NCBI GenBank assembly: GCA_964058805.1
Contig: CAXKVV010001525.1
Coordinates: forward strand, 1-34,514
Source of the DNA: Schoenoplectus triqueter
Taxonomy: Eukaryota > Streptophyta > Magnoliopsida > Poales > Cyperaceae
Reading direction: 5' to 3'
Length of the DNA: 34,514 nucleotides
The translations under genes and the position numbers were made by a program. Every line of letters starts with the position of its first letter. The stretch's first letter is position 1. The notes under the pieces were generated by a model. It was given only the letters and a program-made list of their open reading frames with translations. It made no database searches and had not been told where the DNA came from. Shown here piece by piece: positions 11,701 through 22,582 of the stretch.

Positions 11701-14518
11701 GTGTCATGTGATGTCCCGTCAGCTGAACCATCTATATGCTTGGAGTCCACTCGTGGCAGTTTTGGTTATATCGATAAAAATTGAGGATGTTAATAAACGT
11801 GTCAGACGTGCTACATGTGTACACGTGTTAGACGTGCGTGTTTAGTCGTGTCGAAATTATTTATATATTGATTACGTACGTTTAACAATACGGCACGTGT
11901 GACACGTGAACACGTCACGTACAAACACGTTTAGACACGAACACGTATTTGTGTCCGTGTTTACACGTGCATGTATACGTATCTAACACGTTTATCATTA
12001 CTCTACTGGAAATGGGTGAAAAAGAGTGGACCCCCTAAAATCCATAAATCTGTGCGCTAGCTGCAGCGCATTAGAAGATCAACGCTCGATAAGTTAACTG
12101 ATTGATTAACCGATTAGTTAATAGATAAGAATATATATTAAAATATTAATTTTTTTTATTTAGAACTCAATAAATTAATGAGTTAAAATTCGATAAATTA
12201 TTATTATCCGATATTTAATCCGACCAAAATCCTACATCCCGTACTCTAATTTAAGTCTTTTGTCAAAATTTAAGTTTGAATATAGAATCTCCCAATTGAC
12301 TCTTTGCATATAATAGTTGACTTTCACATGCCTTTCTCAATTTGGACACTAGGCCCACGACTTTCACATGCTTTTTTTTTTCTTTTTTCTTTTGTTATTA
12401 ACTCATCATGATTCATACTATTATTATCACTTTTCCGTTCGCAAGATTTCGGTAATATTACAAAGTGCGTAGGGGGTTGATTCAAAAAAGGTAGAAATGT
12501 TAAGGCATATGTACGGCCTTTTTTTTTCAAAAAATAGAAAAAAATAGAGACATCACATTTTTACATTGAATAAACATCAACTGTAAATATTATAGACAGC
12601 ACATTCTCCGCACAAACATCAATACAGAAACAAAAAAAAAACGAAATTTACCAACTGTAAAGGAAGTATTTAAAAAAAAAGAAAAAAAAAAGAAGCGGTC
12701 TTGGTTTTCAACATCAGCTGGAGAAGACTATTATCAAAGCAGAACAATGTAAAGAGCAAAAAATGCTAGGGAGTGTTTGGCAATCAATGGAATAGCAAAA
12801 AGTTGGAATAGAATAGCTATTCTGACGAATTAATTTGCCAAATGAATTTTAGACTAAGTAGATGAGTGCGGAATAGTGCTAATCTGGTATACCAACTTAT
12901 AGGTGGAATACCGGATTAGCTCTCATCGGAATAGCGATTATTATTTGATTATTATGTATTATATTATTATATTATGATTATGATTAAGATTTAGTATTAT
13001 TATATTATTATATTACATTTATGATTATAATTTATTATTATATTAATATTATGATTATTATTTATTATTATTATTATCATTATATTATTATTATTAAATT
13101 ATTATTATCATTATTATTATTATATTATTGTTACCATTAGTATTATTATTATTATAAATATAATTTTAATATTATATTATTATATTATGAATATGAATAT
13201 AATTACTTTATTATTTTATTATTATGATCAAGATTATTTATTATTATATTATTATATTATGATGATTATTATTATTATTACTTATTATTATTTTATTATG
13301 TATTATATTATTATATGTTGATTATAGTGATGATTAATTTATTATTATATTATTATAATTATAATTATTTATAATTATTTTTATGATTATGATTATATTT
13401 TTATTATTATATTATTATGATTATGATTATGGTTATATTATTTTTATCATGATTATGATTATGATTATGATTATTATATTATGATTATATTATTAAAATT
13501 ATGATTATTTATTATTATTATATTATTATAATTATAATTATTTATAATTATTTTATGATTATGATTATATTTTTATTATTATATTATTATGATTATGATT
13601 ATGATTATATTATTATGGTTATGACTATAATTATTATTATCATGATTATGATTATATTATTAAAATTATGATTACTTATTATTGTTATATTATTATAATT
13701 ATGATTGTAATTATAATTTTTTATTATTATATTACTATATTATGATTATGTTTATATTTTTATTATATTGTTATTATAATATTATTATTTATTATGATTA
13801 TTTTTTATTACTTTATTATTATTATTATCTTACTATTATGATTATTATTTTACTATTATTATTATTATCATCATCATTATTAGCATCATAATTATTCATA
13901 TTTTAACTATTCTGAGTAACAACTGTCAAACGATATTTTCACTCTTCCGAATAGTCAAGAATACCACTCTTCTAAAAAAGTACTATTCTATCACTCTTTT
14001 AAAATTACCACTATTTTAAAGTTATTCCTTGATTTGCCAAACGGACCGTAGAGAATAGAGTCCTTGACATAAGAGCGCACTACCAAACAATAGATTTCAA
14101 ACCAACACGGATCTTAAAACTAGACTTCAAGTTCCAAAATCAGACTCAGACTTTACCTAATGGAGTTCACGGAGCAACAGAGCCAGATTTTTCATAAAAC
14201 AAAACAAAAAAAATAAAATAAAAGCAAAACAAAAGGCCATAAATACCGGAAGGAAGAACCACGAAATCGTCGACAAGCTGGAATGTAAATGCAGGGGAAA
14301 ATAAAACATTAAAAAAAAGTAGGATGGCAGAGGCATGTACCATCGTCAAGGTCCTTGGCGAGGGACAGGTCCACGGAGGTCGGCTGCTCCGGGTCCACGA
14401 GGCGGCGAACCTTCTCTGGCAACCGGGCCACGAATTCCCCTCTCATTCCCCTCACTGAGTTGTTCCTCCACCGTGTCAGCAGCGGCGCCTTGATGCCTTC
14501 CTCCTTGCTCCCCTCCAT
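5707..14518 (-). CDS. MTP9/MTP10-like: Metal tolerance protein (Mn-CDF cation diffusion facilitator, MTP8-10-like), 7 exons
   Basis: This gene encodes a predicted proton-coupled Mn2+ (possibly Fe/Zn) exporter in an endomembrane or plasma membrane. Exons on the minus strand: 14518-14341, 10232-10060, 9882-9684, 8226-8048, 7215-7065, 6834-6701, 5886-5707. All introns are GT-AG and all phases agree, giving 1194 nt and 397 residues, close to the usual ~400. Residues 1-60 are an acidic and Arg-rich cytosolic N-terminus. The family block [12 protein letters not shown] begins at 61. About six membrane helices lie between ~104 and 290. The two metal-site DxxxD motifs of the Mn group are DSLLD (135-139) and DHYFD (244-248, starting at the exon 4/5 junction). 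A C-terminal CDF dimerisation domain follows, with [14 protein letters not shown] and a His-containing tail. The start is the first ATG of the GC-rich exon, in context AAATGG. No frameshift or lost key residue is seen, so the copy looks functional. The choice between MTP9 and MTP10 is inferred from remembered family patterns. Confidence 0.95.
5887..6700 (-). other. MTP intron 6
   Basis: GT-AG intron of 814 bases, phase 0, between VLYFVE and VDIELP. AT-rich; no transposon recognised. Confidence 0.85.
6988..7064 (-). other. Open read-through into MTP intron 5, possibly an exon 6 relic
   Basis: Beyond the exon 5 donor (GCTG|GTAACA) the frame stays open for 25 residues and stops with TGA at 6990-6988. 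The text [20 protein letters not shown] faintly resembles the start of exon 6, [20 protein letters not shown] (LVG, then spaced L-K-L, then LV). Retention of intron 5 would give a protein of about 318 residues lacking the C-terminal domain. The likeness may be chance. Confidence 0.25.
7216..8047 (-). other. MTP intron 4
   Basis: GT-AG intron of 832 bases, phase 0, just before the second DxxxD motif. I see nothing else in it. Confidence 0.85.
8227..9683 (-). other. MTP intron 3
   Basis: GT-AG intron of 1457 bases, phase 1, splitting the Gly184 codon. AT-rich, with no sustained frame in conserved position and no transposon ends recognised. Confidence 0.85.
10443..10830 (+). mobile_element. GC-rich block in intron 1, possible 5' end of a DNA transposon
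   Basis: It starts TTAGGGGAGGATCTACAGTG, runs through a C-rich stretch (near 10507-10520) and a Cys/Ser-codon-like CTCTC segment, and ends at CAAAAG|GTAAAATTC, a good exon/donor-like junction on the plus strand. This resembles the non-coding first exon of plant hAT-type elements, but no transposase frame follows and no partner end was found. Confidence 0.25.
11217..12003. mobile_element. ACGTG-rich hAT-like MITE(s), probably two nested or adjacent copies
   Basis: The left end TATTGACAAACGTG (about 11220) and another end-like GTTAATAAACGTGTCAGACG (about 11789) both match the reverse complement of the right end near 12000 (TAATGATAAACGTGTTAGA). Dense subterminal ACGTGT/ACACGT repeats, typical of hAT-type transposase-binding subterminal repeats, lie at 11221-11445 and 11790-12000, with a repeat-poor middle. 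No clear 8-bp target duplication. CACGTG occurs at 11248, 11258, 11294, 11409, 11822, 11894, 11903 and 11964. Confidence 0.6.
12769..14047. mobile_element. MITE with internal TTA-repeat expansion, copy 1
   Basis: The left end GGGAGTGTTTGGCAATCAA and the reverse complement of the right end (GGTCCGTTTGGCAAATCAA) form terminal inverted repeats. The subterminal AAAAGTTGGAATAGAATAG and GAATAGTxAAGAATACCACT blocks also pair partly. The TGTTTGG-type ends suggest a Tourist/PIF-Harbinger or similar MITE; the target duplication is unclear. About 950 of the 1279 bp are repeat (12930-13890). The left 180 bp match the start of the 25932 element. Confidence 0.65.
12930..13890. repeat. Compound TTA / GATTAT microsatellite with higher-order repeats
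   Basis: Nearly pure A/T with G at intervals (ATTATTAT, GATTATGATTATG). A longer unit beginning ATAATTATAATTATTTATAA recurs near 13355 and 13528, and a degraded version lies near 13692, giving a ~175-bp higher-order period over the short motifs. Confidence 0.85.
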
Positions 14519-14850
14519 TTCCGACGCCCCCAGCTCCTCTCAGTTCCAGGCTTACCCCTTTTGCGTCTTTTCTCTCCTCCTCTCGGCTCTCTCTTATCTT
14601 TAATTCTTGAGAGATCGAGAGGAGCAATTCAAAATTTTGGTGGGATGTGAAACGGTAGTGGGATGAATCATGAAAATGGAGGGAAACACGACAGAAACGG
14701 AAGTAAAGTGTATGAGATTGAGAGAGCGAAGAATGACGAAAGGAGGGCAGGCCTCGTTCAGTGCGTTTGTAACTTTGTATTATTGATTTATTTGCGCATT
14801 GCAATTTATGAGGGACCTTTTTTTGCATATGCCCCCCAAAAATGTTGTTG
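14519..14850 (-). promoter_or_regulatory. 5' leader and proximal promoter of the MTP gene
   Basis: Read on the minus strand, the ~110 bases before the ATG are C/T- and GA-rich, with CTCCTCTCGATCTCTC-type pyrimidine patches typical of plant core promoters and leaders. No convincing TATA box stands out; TCATAAATTG near 14815 is the best weak candidate. A 160-codon open frame runs through here in another frame and overlaps exon 1, but it is probably a by-product of local GC composition. The transcription start is not determinable from sequence alone. Confidence 0.4.
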
Positions 14851-15006
14851 ACCTGTTATATTGGTCTATTTTAAGTATGAGATGATGAGATAGATATAAT
14901 TAGATTTCTTTTTTCAGCTGTTGTTTCCTCGAATCTCCACGCTGGGTGTGATTTGATTTAATAAATCAATAAAACCTACTTCTGGCTTGTGCTGTCATTT
15001 AAAAAA
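14851..15006. other. Short intergenic spacer
   Basis: Upstream of the MTP promoter; nothing recognised. Confidence 0.3.
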
Positions 15007-15389
15007 GTGGGGATCATTTGACAATGGGTTATTTTAAAAATCTTGATAATAGATTTTTAAATAAATACTAACTAATTTTAATAGAAAAAAAAATCTTATG
15101 AATATGTTCTTCTACTTATAGATTGATGGTGATTTAAATTTCATATAATTTCATTATCATTTGGTACTTCATCAAGAATTATCAAAATTTTATATAATTT
15201 ACAACAGTTATAATTTGACAGACTTTGATGGACTATCAAACGATAATAAAATTTGAATTATCATTAATCTATGTGTAGAAAAACATATCTATAAGATTTT
15301 TTTTCTATTTTTTTAAATTTTTTTCATATTTATTTAAAAATTTATTATTAAAATTGTCAAGATAACCATTGTCAAAGTGATTCCTTCCC
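15007..15389. mobile_element. Foldback MITE with long arms, copy 1
   Basis: The left end GTGGGGATCATTTGACAATGG pairs with the reverse complement of the right end (GGGAAGGAATCACTTTGACAATGG). Pairing continues inward through TAATAGATTTTTAAATAAAT, AAAATCTTATGAATATGTT, TTCTACTTATAGATTGATGG and on to the centre near 15190. T/A-rich flanks obscure the target site. A half copy lies at 29305-29524. Confidence 0.75.
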
Positions 15390-16891
15390 TTTAAAAAATT
15401 GCATATTTAAGCGCGTTTATGAATTGAGATCTTGCAACTCAAGCTGATTGATGAATTTGAGGTGAAAGTACCTAATTGCAATTGTTTTCTTTTTCTCCTA
15501 TATGCAAATCTAAATTTTAACTCGAGTTTTGACCAGTTCCTTCACAGAAAAAAAAAACAATGGAAAAATAGTTAGACATCATCTTCAAGGGCCGGGCCGA
15601 GCTTTTCGAGGGCTGTGTCTGGGTCTACGAGAGGGTCGGATAATGACGGATTTGATAAGAATTTTTAGAGGATTTGATTCAAAGGACTTGATTTTTAAGG
15701 AATAAGTTTGATCTTTGAGAAGTCTAGTCTTTATCAAACCCTTCAGACTCTAAGGGCCAAGTAAGAGCAGGATAAGGGTCTAATATATAATTTTTTTGCT
15801 GAGTAAGTATTTTTTAATATTAATTTATATTTGTATAAAAATATTAAATTATATTTTTTTGTTTTGATATTTTATTTTAGTTTTTTCAGATTTTTAAGTG
15901 TAATTAATATATAATATAAAATATTAATGAAAGAGCTTAGGAAGGGCCGAATAAGGGTCAAATTTGATGAGGATCACGTTAGAAAGATTTATTTTTTAAA
16001 AAATGAGTCCGGCTCTTGAGAATTCCGACCTTTATTTTTAAAAAGAATCGAGCCGAACTTATAAAAACCAAGCTTTTTGAGAGATCGACCGGACCGGATT
16101 CAAAAAACAATTCCTTATAAATTATTTCTAGTAATGAATGTTATGCGCGCAAATTTGATATCAACGTTTATTGCTGCGAATATAGCAGATAGAGACAGAA
16201 AAATAAGCTGACCGATTTTCACACGATAAAAAACACAAAACCAACTGCAACCCGCAATTGTGAAATTACATTTTTCAAATGGAAGTAAGACCTATTATTT
16301 TAATTTGCACTGTTGAATTAAAATAACTAAATAAAAATTGTTTGAAATAAAACCTTTCAAAATTTCAATTGTACCGATTTAGTCCATCTATTGCGAAGGC
16401 TTTCCTCACGACGGTCAAGTCCCTTTTTTTTATTAAAAGTACCGAGGATGTTATTGTTGAGCTAGACGAGGGAATGGAAACATCAGTCTGATATATTTTA
16501 ATCGAACGATCCGAATTAAAATAATTAAAGAAAAACTTATTTTTTATTTAAAATAATAGCAGATACGGATACAATATTATATATGAAGATTTTATGATCT
16601 TGTTTATGACATACAACAATGCAAAGTTGCAAACCAATTCATTCGGTGAAGTATTTCCACGAAAAAGCAGAAAAGGTCATTGACTTTGATTTTTCTATTC
16701 CTGTGTTTTCGATTCTACTTTTTTGGATGACAAAATCTGCTGCTCTTAAAATTTGCAAGCAAGATCTTACTTCTAAAATTTACACAACTGCTCTTTAATA
16801 TTTTTCAACCGATCAATTAATAAAGCAGGACCCTACTCGGCTCACCGAAGAGCAATAAAATTTCCTTTTGTGTAGTGCCTCGTCTCAGGAT
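15390..16891. other. Intergenic stretch, GC-skewed repeat-like block then AT-rich DNA
   Basis: 15588-16090 has recurring GGGCCGGGCCGAGC, AAGGGCCGAATAAGGGTC and CGACCGGACCGG phrases in an AT-rich background, which looks like an old transposon without identifiable ends. 16090-16883 shows nothing I can name. Confidence 0.35.
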
Positions 16892-17434
16892 TAGGGCTGC
16901 AAACGAATCGAACACGAACGAACTAATGTGTGTTCGAGTTTGATTTGAAACCTATTTCGAACTAGTTTGATTCGAAATAGATAGACAGTTTCAAACTCAA
17001 ATCATAGTTCGAAGTTCGATTCGTTAAAAGTTCGAACTGTTCGGTTCGATTCGTTAATAGTTCGAAATAGAATTATTAGGTGAACAAATTTTAAAATTCA
17101 TATCAAAATAACAAAATCAAATATAAAAATGTCAATTTAATATAAATTCATTCAAAACTAAAAGTTCATTCAACAAAAATTAATAAATTTTATATAAATT
17201 CATACTACTCAAAGTCTCAAACAATCAAATAATTAATACAAATTCAAACAAAAATAGTTCGCGAACACATTTCGAACGAACTCACCATGGTTTGAGTTTG
17301 ATTCGATATAATTTCGAATCGAATCAGTTTGATTTGAAATTAATTTCGAACTAGAATCGAACGAACTTTTTTCGAACTTTTTTCCGAATCGAACACGAAC
17401 GAACTACGAACTTCGAATATTTCTTGCAGCCCTA
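16892..17434. mobile_element. hAT MITE with perfect 8-bp target-site duplication
   Basis: The terminal inverted repeats TAGGGCTGCAA (16892) and TTGCAGCCCTA (ending 17434) are perfect over 11 bases. The flanking direct repeat CTCAGGAT is exact (16884-16891 and 17435-17442), as hAT insertion requires. The subterminal zones are packed with TTCGAA / GTTCGATTCG / CGAACGAAC repeats and the centre is AT-rich without coding potential. 543 bp; it needs a transposase in trans. Confidence 0.93.
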
Positions 17435-17442
17435 CTCAGGAT

Positions 17443-18662
17443 CTCTAATAAGTAATAATCAAATTCTTGTTCCGAGGCTATTAAATATCACGATGTGATA
17501 TACCATGATTTCTGTGGGTGAACCGTGAACCAGTGTTGTAAAAAATATTATGTGCTTGACGGACGGACAATATACCATCAAACGATTAATCTTTATACGA
17601 TCAATTAAACAGATTTTTGAGGATACTTCAACATTTGTTATTATATACATATTTATTTACATCTAAAATATACTATTCATTCATAATATTATATTAATAA
17701 TTATAGTCACTGAAATGAAAGTTATAGTAAATAATTTAAAAGTCATAATATGATATTTCATGATTCATTACTTTAATACATCTAATACACTCAATACATA
17801 TATTACTTACAATCAGACTAGAATACTATATATATATGATGCAAACTCCATATTCTTTGTATTTTATTATAACAGTAATTAATTATATAAAATATTCAAA
17901 ATAAAAATATTTATACATAATTCAACGAATACTTTTAGATGTTTTGGTTTATAAAGTTATGATGCTATGATTAGAGAAATAAAATTAAATAACTAAAATC
18001 AATGAAGCTGAAAATATAAAATAAATAAATAATTATAATATTAAAAAATAATTCAAGGTAAGCTAAGTATCTTTGGCGTGATATTTGAAATAAAATCTTA
18101 ATCTTATTTTTTTTAACATAATATGAAAAATATGAAATAATTTTGATCTTTTAACTTTTTCGAGACTTGGATGTTATCTATCTATTTTTTTGTTTGATTT
18201 TGAGGAAAAAATAACAAAGAATGAGATCACAGATCTTTAAAAAAATGGAGACTAGAGAGATTAATTCGAAGAAGAAAACTTATAATAATGGTTCTGTAAT
18301 TTCTTCGAGAGATGAGTTTAATGAGTTATATAGTTATTTTAACATAACACTTATTAAATTTGATAATAAATTATGAATTAAAAAAAAGTTTGTGCAGCAT
18401 TAAACGGAAAAAAAATAGATGATTAAACGGAAAGTTAATCGATTAATAAGGAAAATCAACCGATTATTCGTTCGAGACCGTAAAATCCTCTCATTCTGTT
18501 GTATGTGATGGTTTACTGATAATCGACCGAATATTCTTTCTATACGACACTGCCGTGAACAATATGCATGTACAAAAATAGGCACAGAGCTTGTAATTAA
18601 GTTGTAATACCAATATCTATGTTTCTTAAAATACAAATAGGCACAGCGCTCAAGATGTAACA
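17443..18662. other. AT-rich intergenic stretch, nothing coding
   Basis: Long AT-rich DNA with a short AT microsatellite near 17830. 18400-18560 has TTAATCGATTAATAAGG / CAACCGATTATTCG phrases, perhaps a decayed repeat. No gene. Confidence 0.4.
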
Positions 18663-18689
18663 CTAATGTTTTATTTCCCTTATGAAAAA

Positions 18690-18847
18690 ATATTACTATA
18701 TTAGGGCCTGTTCGGCGCTTGGGAAAAGAGTTGGGAAAAAAAATTGAGTCACACCTAATGTTTTATTTCCCTTATGAACAGTAAAAATTAGTTCAAATGT
18801 CATATCCATACTCATTTGTAGCGGAACATGCCCTAATATAGTAATAT
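18690..18847. mobile_element. Small foldback MITE (TTAGGGCxTGTTC ends)
   Basis: ATATTACTATATTAGGGC (from 18690) is exactly inverted at the right end (GCCCTAATATAGTAATAT, to 18848), followed inward by TGTTCxGC on both sides. The ends resemble Tourist-like GGGCCTGTTCGG. A 24-base direct repeat (CTAATGTTTTATTTCCCTTA...) lies at 18663-18686, just outside, and again at 18755-18778, inside. Confidence 0.65.
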
Positions 18848-19118
18848 CTGTTTTCTTACGGTAATTGCTCGCATTGCAATTGTAATATTTCTTCGGTATT
18901 TTTCTGTACTGTAAGTCTGTAACTACCATAATAAAAGCATATATATTATAATGACAAAGGAATCATGGTAGTTTGGTACTTTTCGCTAATTTTTTTTATA
19001 GAAGAATTAGGTACTTTTTGCTATTATAGTGTATTATCGTTCTACTATCATCGTGTAATGCATCAGTGCGCCGCAGCACCGGTATGACCATAATGCATTC
19101 CTAGGGTGGATAAAATGG

Positions 19119-19440
19119 AAGCCTAAACTATCCAGCATAAAAAGTTGTTTAATAGAGAGGAAATAAGTCATGCGTTATATGATAGAAAGACCCATCAAGC
19201 CATGTCGAGGAAGCTTCAATGTAACTTCTTTTATTTATTTTTTAATCAGATGCAATATGATTATAGATGTGTAAAGGCGATAAATATTTTAAGCATCCTA
19301 GTAATACCACCTCAAGTGTGTTTCCATTAATTCAATTTTATATTTATTTATTTTTATTATGATTGCATATCTTCTATTTTTCATGCATGTTTACAACAGA
19401 TACATTCAAAAATTCTATTTATTTTTCAAAATTCCACAAA
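19119..19440 (+). repeat. Segmental duplication, copy A
   Basis: The stretch from AAGCCTAAACTA to ATTCAAAAATTCTAT matches, in the same orientation, 22060-22345 and then 23190-23252. Matching blocks include GAGGAAGCTTCA, TGTAACTTCTTTTATT, GATGCAAT, CCTAGTAATACCACC and TTCTATTTTTCATxCATxTTTACAACAGATACATT. Copy A lacks the ~850 bases (22346-23190) that split copy B. Confidence 0.8.
19250..19315 (+). pseudogene. Exon-like fragment in segmental copy A
   Basis: A 66-base open block lies between a TTTTTTAATCAG acceptor and a GTGTGT donor, reading MQYDYRCVKAINILSILVIP then PQ. Copy B at 22253-22318 keeps the same length, phase and splice sites. The protein family is not recognised. Confidence 0.35.
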
Positions 19441-22059
19441 TATAAACATATTTGATATCTATACTATATTATAAATAGCATATGTACTAGATCCTCCATT
19501 AATATTGTGGTAGTTAAAAAATGATAAAAATACTCATATTTCAATTTATAATTGAAATTAATTGATTTCACAAAAAAGATGGTTCAGATTTTGGTCAAAA
19601 TCATTTTTTCTCTCTATTTCGTTTGCTATTTATTTTAACATGCATTAATAGAGGGTCTAAAAAGAAGTTGTATATCAAATAAATTAAATATCAAATAAAT
19701 TAAACATCAATTATTATTAAGTTTTATAGTAAAAAATATAAACTACCTATTGTATAACTTTACTAAAAAAAGAAAATGATTATATTTTACAAATTATCTA
19801 TTTATTAAATAATAAATTATTTTATTTAAAAATTTAGGAGTCTTTATAATAAATTTAAAAATAAATTATATTTAAATAAAATATATTATTTATTTATAAT
19901 AAAATTAATGCTAAATATAATTATTTTAAACTTAAAGAAGATTCTGCGTATAGGGTTGTTTTTCAGTTTACAAAATAGCGGTTACAATGACACAAACTTT
20001 TAAATTTTAAAATTTCCAAACTCATTTTTTATTTCTTATTCAAAATAAATATGCAAATATTACCGATTTATTTCCAAACTATTTATTTTATTCATTTTTA
20101 TGAGAGATACATGTATTTAAAATTTTATAATTTTCCTGTCAGTGGTAAAAAAAAATAAACAAACTAGTTAGCTGTGATAAATTTATTTTAATATTTTCTT
20201 TTACTTTTGACATTTTGATCTAGAAAAAACTGAAATTGAAGACTTACAAAAATTTTACGTGAATATATCTCCCAATAAAAAATACGATCAACTGGAAATT
20301 TTATTGTAATAATTCGCGTGGATATATCTATAAACAGCGGATCTAGCATAAACAGTGATGAATCTCACCTCTTTATGAAAAGTTATAAGTCCCATAAAAA
20401 ATATTTGCCAAGAAACAAATCTGGAAACCAATGGAAGATATATCTCTGGCTGGAAATTACAAAAACTTGTGATTTTCTATTGTGGCCTTTTATTTATTAT
20501 ATATTATAAATTTGAAAGCATAACATTTTATATTAACTTAATCATTGGTGTTGTACCGTTAGGCACACTTACTCGTTATCACATTTGTAAATCACAATGA
20601 TGAAGTCAGGGTGTTTGAAAATTTGAGGGCTAGATACTCATTCTTTTATTAAAAAAAAAAATCAGGATGTTAACACTTGACATCCGGATTTGCATCTACA
20701 GAGCACACCAACACGGTGCAGCACGGCATCAATCTCGATGTAAATCAGAGGGACCATATGATGTTGCAGTTTTGTCCTGTATTTTTTTCTTCTTGATATA
20801 AATTGTACAAGAAAATGAATGCACTTCCATATTTGACGAAAGTTGCTCATTTTATCCTCATCTTTTTAAAAATATTAAATTACTGTTAAAGTTATGATAT
20901 GAATCTATAAATAAATATTATTGACATTCATTAAATATTTCTTTCTTCGATGGATACCATTTCGATCATATCATATCATATCAGTTCAACCAGATAAAAA
21001 GTACTGATCTATATAGTATGAACATTTGGAATAATGCCGTGTCCATGTCTGACACGTGCTCAATACGATTACTTGCACGGCATGCTTAAGCATGATCAAC
21101 TAGATCTGAAAACACAATCTCACACATGACACGTCATTAACACACATTGGACACGTCTAAAATGATCTAAATACCACAGAAAGACACTTTGTGTCATCAC
21201 CACATCGAATCCAAAAGCTTCACATAGAGAGGCATGAGTTCAACAAAAGCTGCAACCACCAGACTAATTATTTGTCTCTTTCTTAATTTAATATTATATA
21301 TTAGACCAAATAAAATCACTAACATTTTAGATTACCCAACAACCTACGTAACTAAAAAATAAAATGTAAATAAGTATATGTCTATACGTATTATTTTTTA
21401 TTATTTTCCAGCATAGATATATTTTTTTAATTTAATATTTATATTCTTATAATTATAAAATCACTAACATCTAAGTGAGTGTTGTATTCATGTTTCTTGG
21501 AAAATATTATATATCGTGTTGTATTAATACATACTACATATTGAGCCCCTCTGGTCCGTCCCTAACGCTGTGCTCCGAGTTGATTAGGGAGGGTGACACA
21601 GTGGAAAAGAGAGGAAGGGAAATGATGAAGATGAATTGTTACAGAGTTTTTACTGTAGCATAGAAAACAGAGTGAATGGATGAAAGAGAGGGAACTTCTT
21701 CTATGGAGTTTTTGCAAAAATATTCACCCCCAATTTGAGATGTAAATATGTTCACCACTCCATCCCTTCCATCTTTTACCTTTCCATTTTATTCCATTCT
21801 TTAAATTTTCAAGTCTAAGATGTGCCCCCCCCCCCTCTTTTGGGGTGCGGTTCTCAATTTTCTCCTTGAAGAGGTGCTCACAGTCCCAGACTTGTTTGAT
21901 GTTGATCAGTTGTGGCAAACTTTTAGTCTTACATGTCACAGCTTCAATCTGGGCTGCTACGCAGAGGGGAATAATTTTTCTGGTCTTATGTCTTGACTAT
22001 TGACCGGAAAGTGAAGTTATTAAACAAGAAAAAATAGCTGTTTTCTTAGATAACAGTGT
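19441..22059. other. AT-rich intergenic stretch with possible third Helitron start
   Basis: 19459 reads TCTATACTATATTATAAATA, like a Helitron 5' end of the kind seen at 22583, but no matching 3' hairpin was found. 21030-21210 has GACACGTGCTC / GACACGTCATT phrases. 21825-21835 is a run of 11 C. 21600-21680 is purine-rich. No coding exon identified. Confidence 0.35.
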
Positions 22060-22252
22060 AAGCCTAAACTAGCGCAAAAAGTTAGTTGTTTAAATTGAGA
22101 AAAAGGACTAATTATTATTTTTTATTTTCTTATTGATGTAATCATTTTTATCGAATGAAATTAGTTGCCTAAGTCATTTCATGTTAGAAAAAAACTCATC
22201 GAGTCATGCGGAGGAAGCTTCATTGTAAACTTCTTTTATTTTTTTTATTTAG

Positions 22253-22318
22253 ATGCAATCGGATTATAGATATATGAAGGCATTAAAGATTTTAAGCCTC
22301 CTAGTAATACCACCGCAA
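22253..22318 (+). pseudogene. Exon-like fragment in segmental copy B
   Basis: Sits between a TTTTTTTTATTTAG acceptor and a consensus GTATGT donor; 22 codons, reading MQSDYRYMKALKILSLLVIP then PQ. Six residues differ from copy A. It looks like an internal exon of a host gene carried in a repeat. The family is unknown to me. Confidence 0.4.
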
Positions 22319-22582
22319 GTATGTCTCCACTAATTCAATTTTGAGGAGTGTTCAGATATTTTAATTTTTTTGTGCGACATTATGTTTCCACTTTTAAAAT
22401 TTTTAATAATTGAAAATTGAAATATCAAAATAAATTGTTAGATTTGATCTATAATATTTTTTCTTACACATAAAAATATTTATATTTTTCACTTTCATGT
22501 TATGTAAATCAATAAGTTATAAAATCAATGTAAAAAAAATCATAGTAATGTATTTTTTACTAGCTCTTGACGTCATATAAAA

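Larger units (their letters stand above)
10233..14340 (-). other. MTP intron 1, enlarged by transposons
   Basis: GT-AG intron of 4108 bases, phase 1, splitting Gly60. From the acceptor end upward it holds: 10233-10440 ordinary intron; 10443-10830 a GC-rich unclassified block; 11217-12003 ACGTG-rich hAT-like elements; 12030-12760 AT-rich sequence with A- and T-runs; 12769-14047 a MITE swollen by TTA repeat; then about 290 bases next to the donor. The other introns are all below 1.5 kb. Confidence 0.9.

Noticed and set aside
13682..13891. Tyr/Ile/Leu-rich open frame
   Set aside because: It is the translation of TTA microsatellite.
14346..14828. 160-codon minus-strand frame across the MTP leader and exon 1
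   Set aside because: It overlaps exon 1 in another frame, is Gly/Arg/Pro-rich as expected from GC-rich DNA read off-frame, and has no domain.
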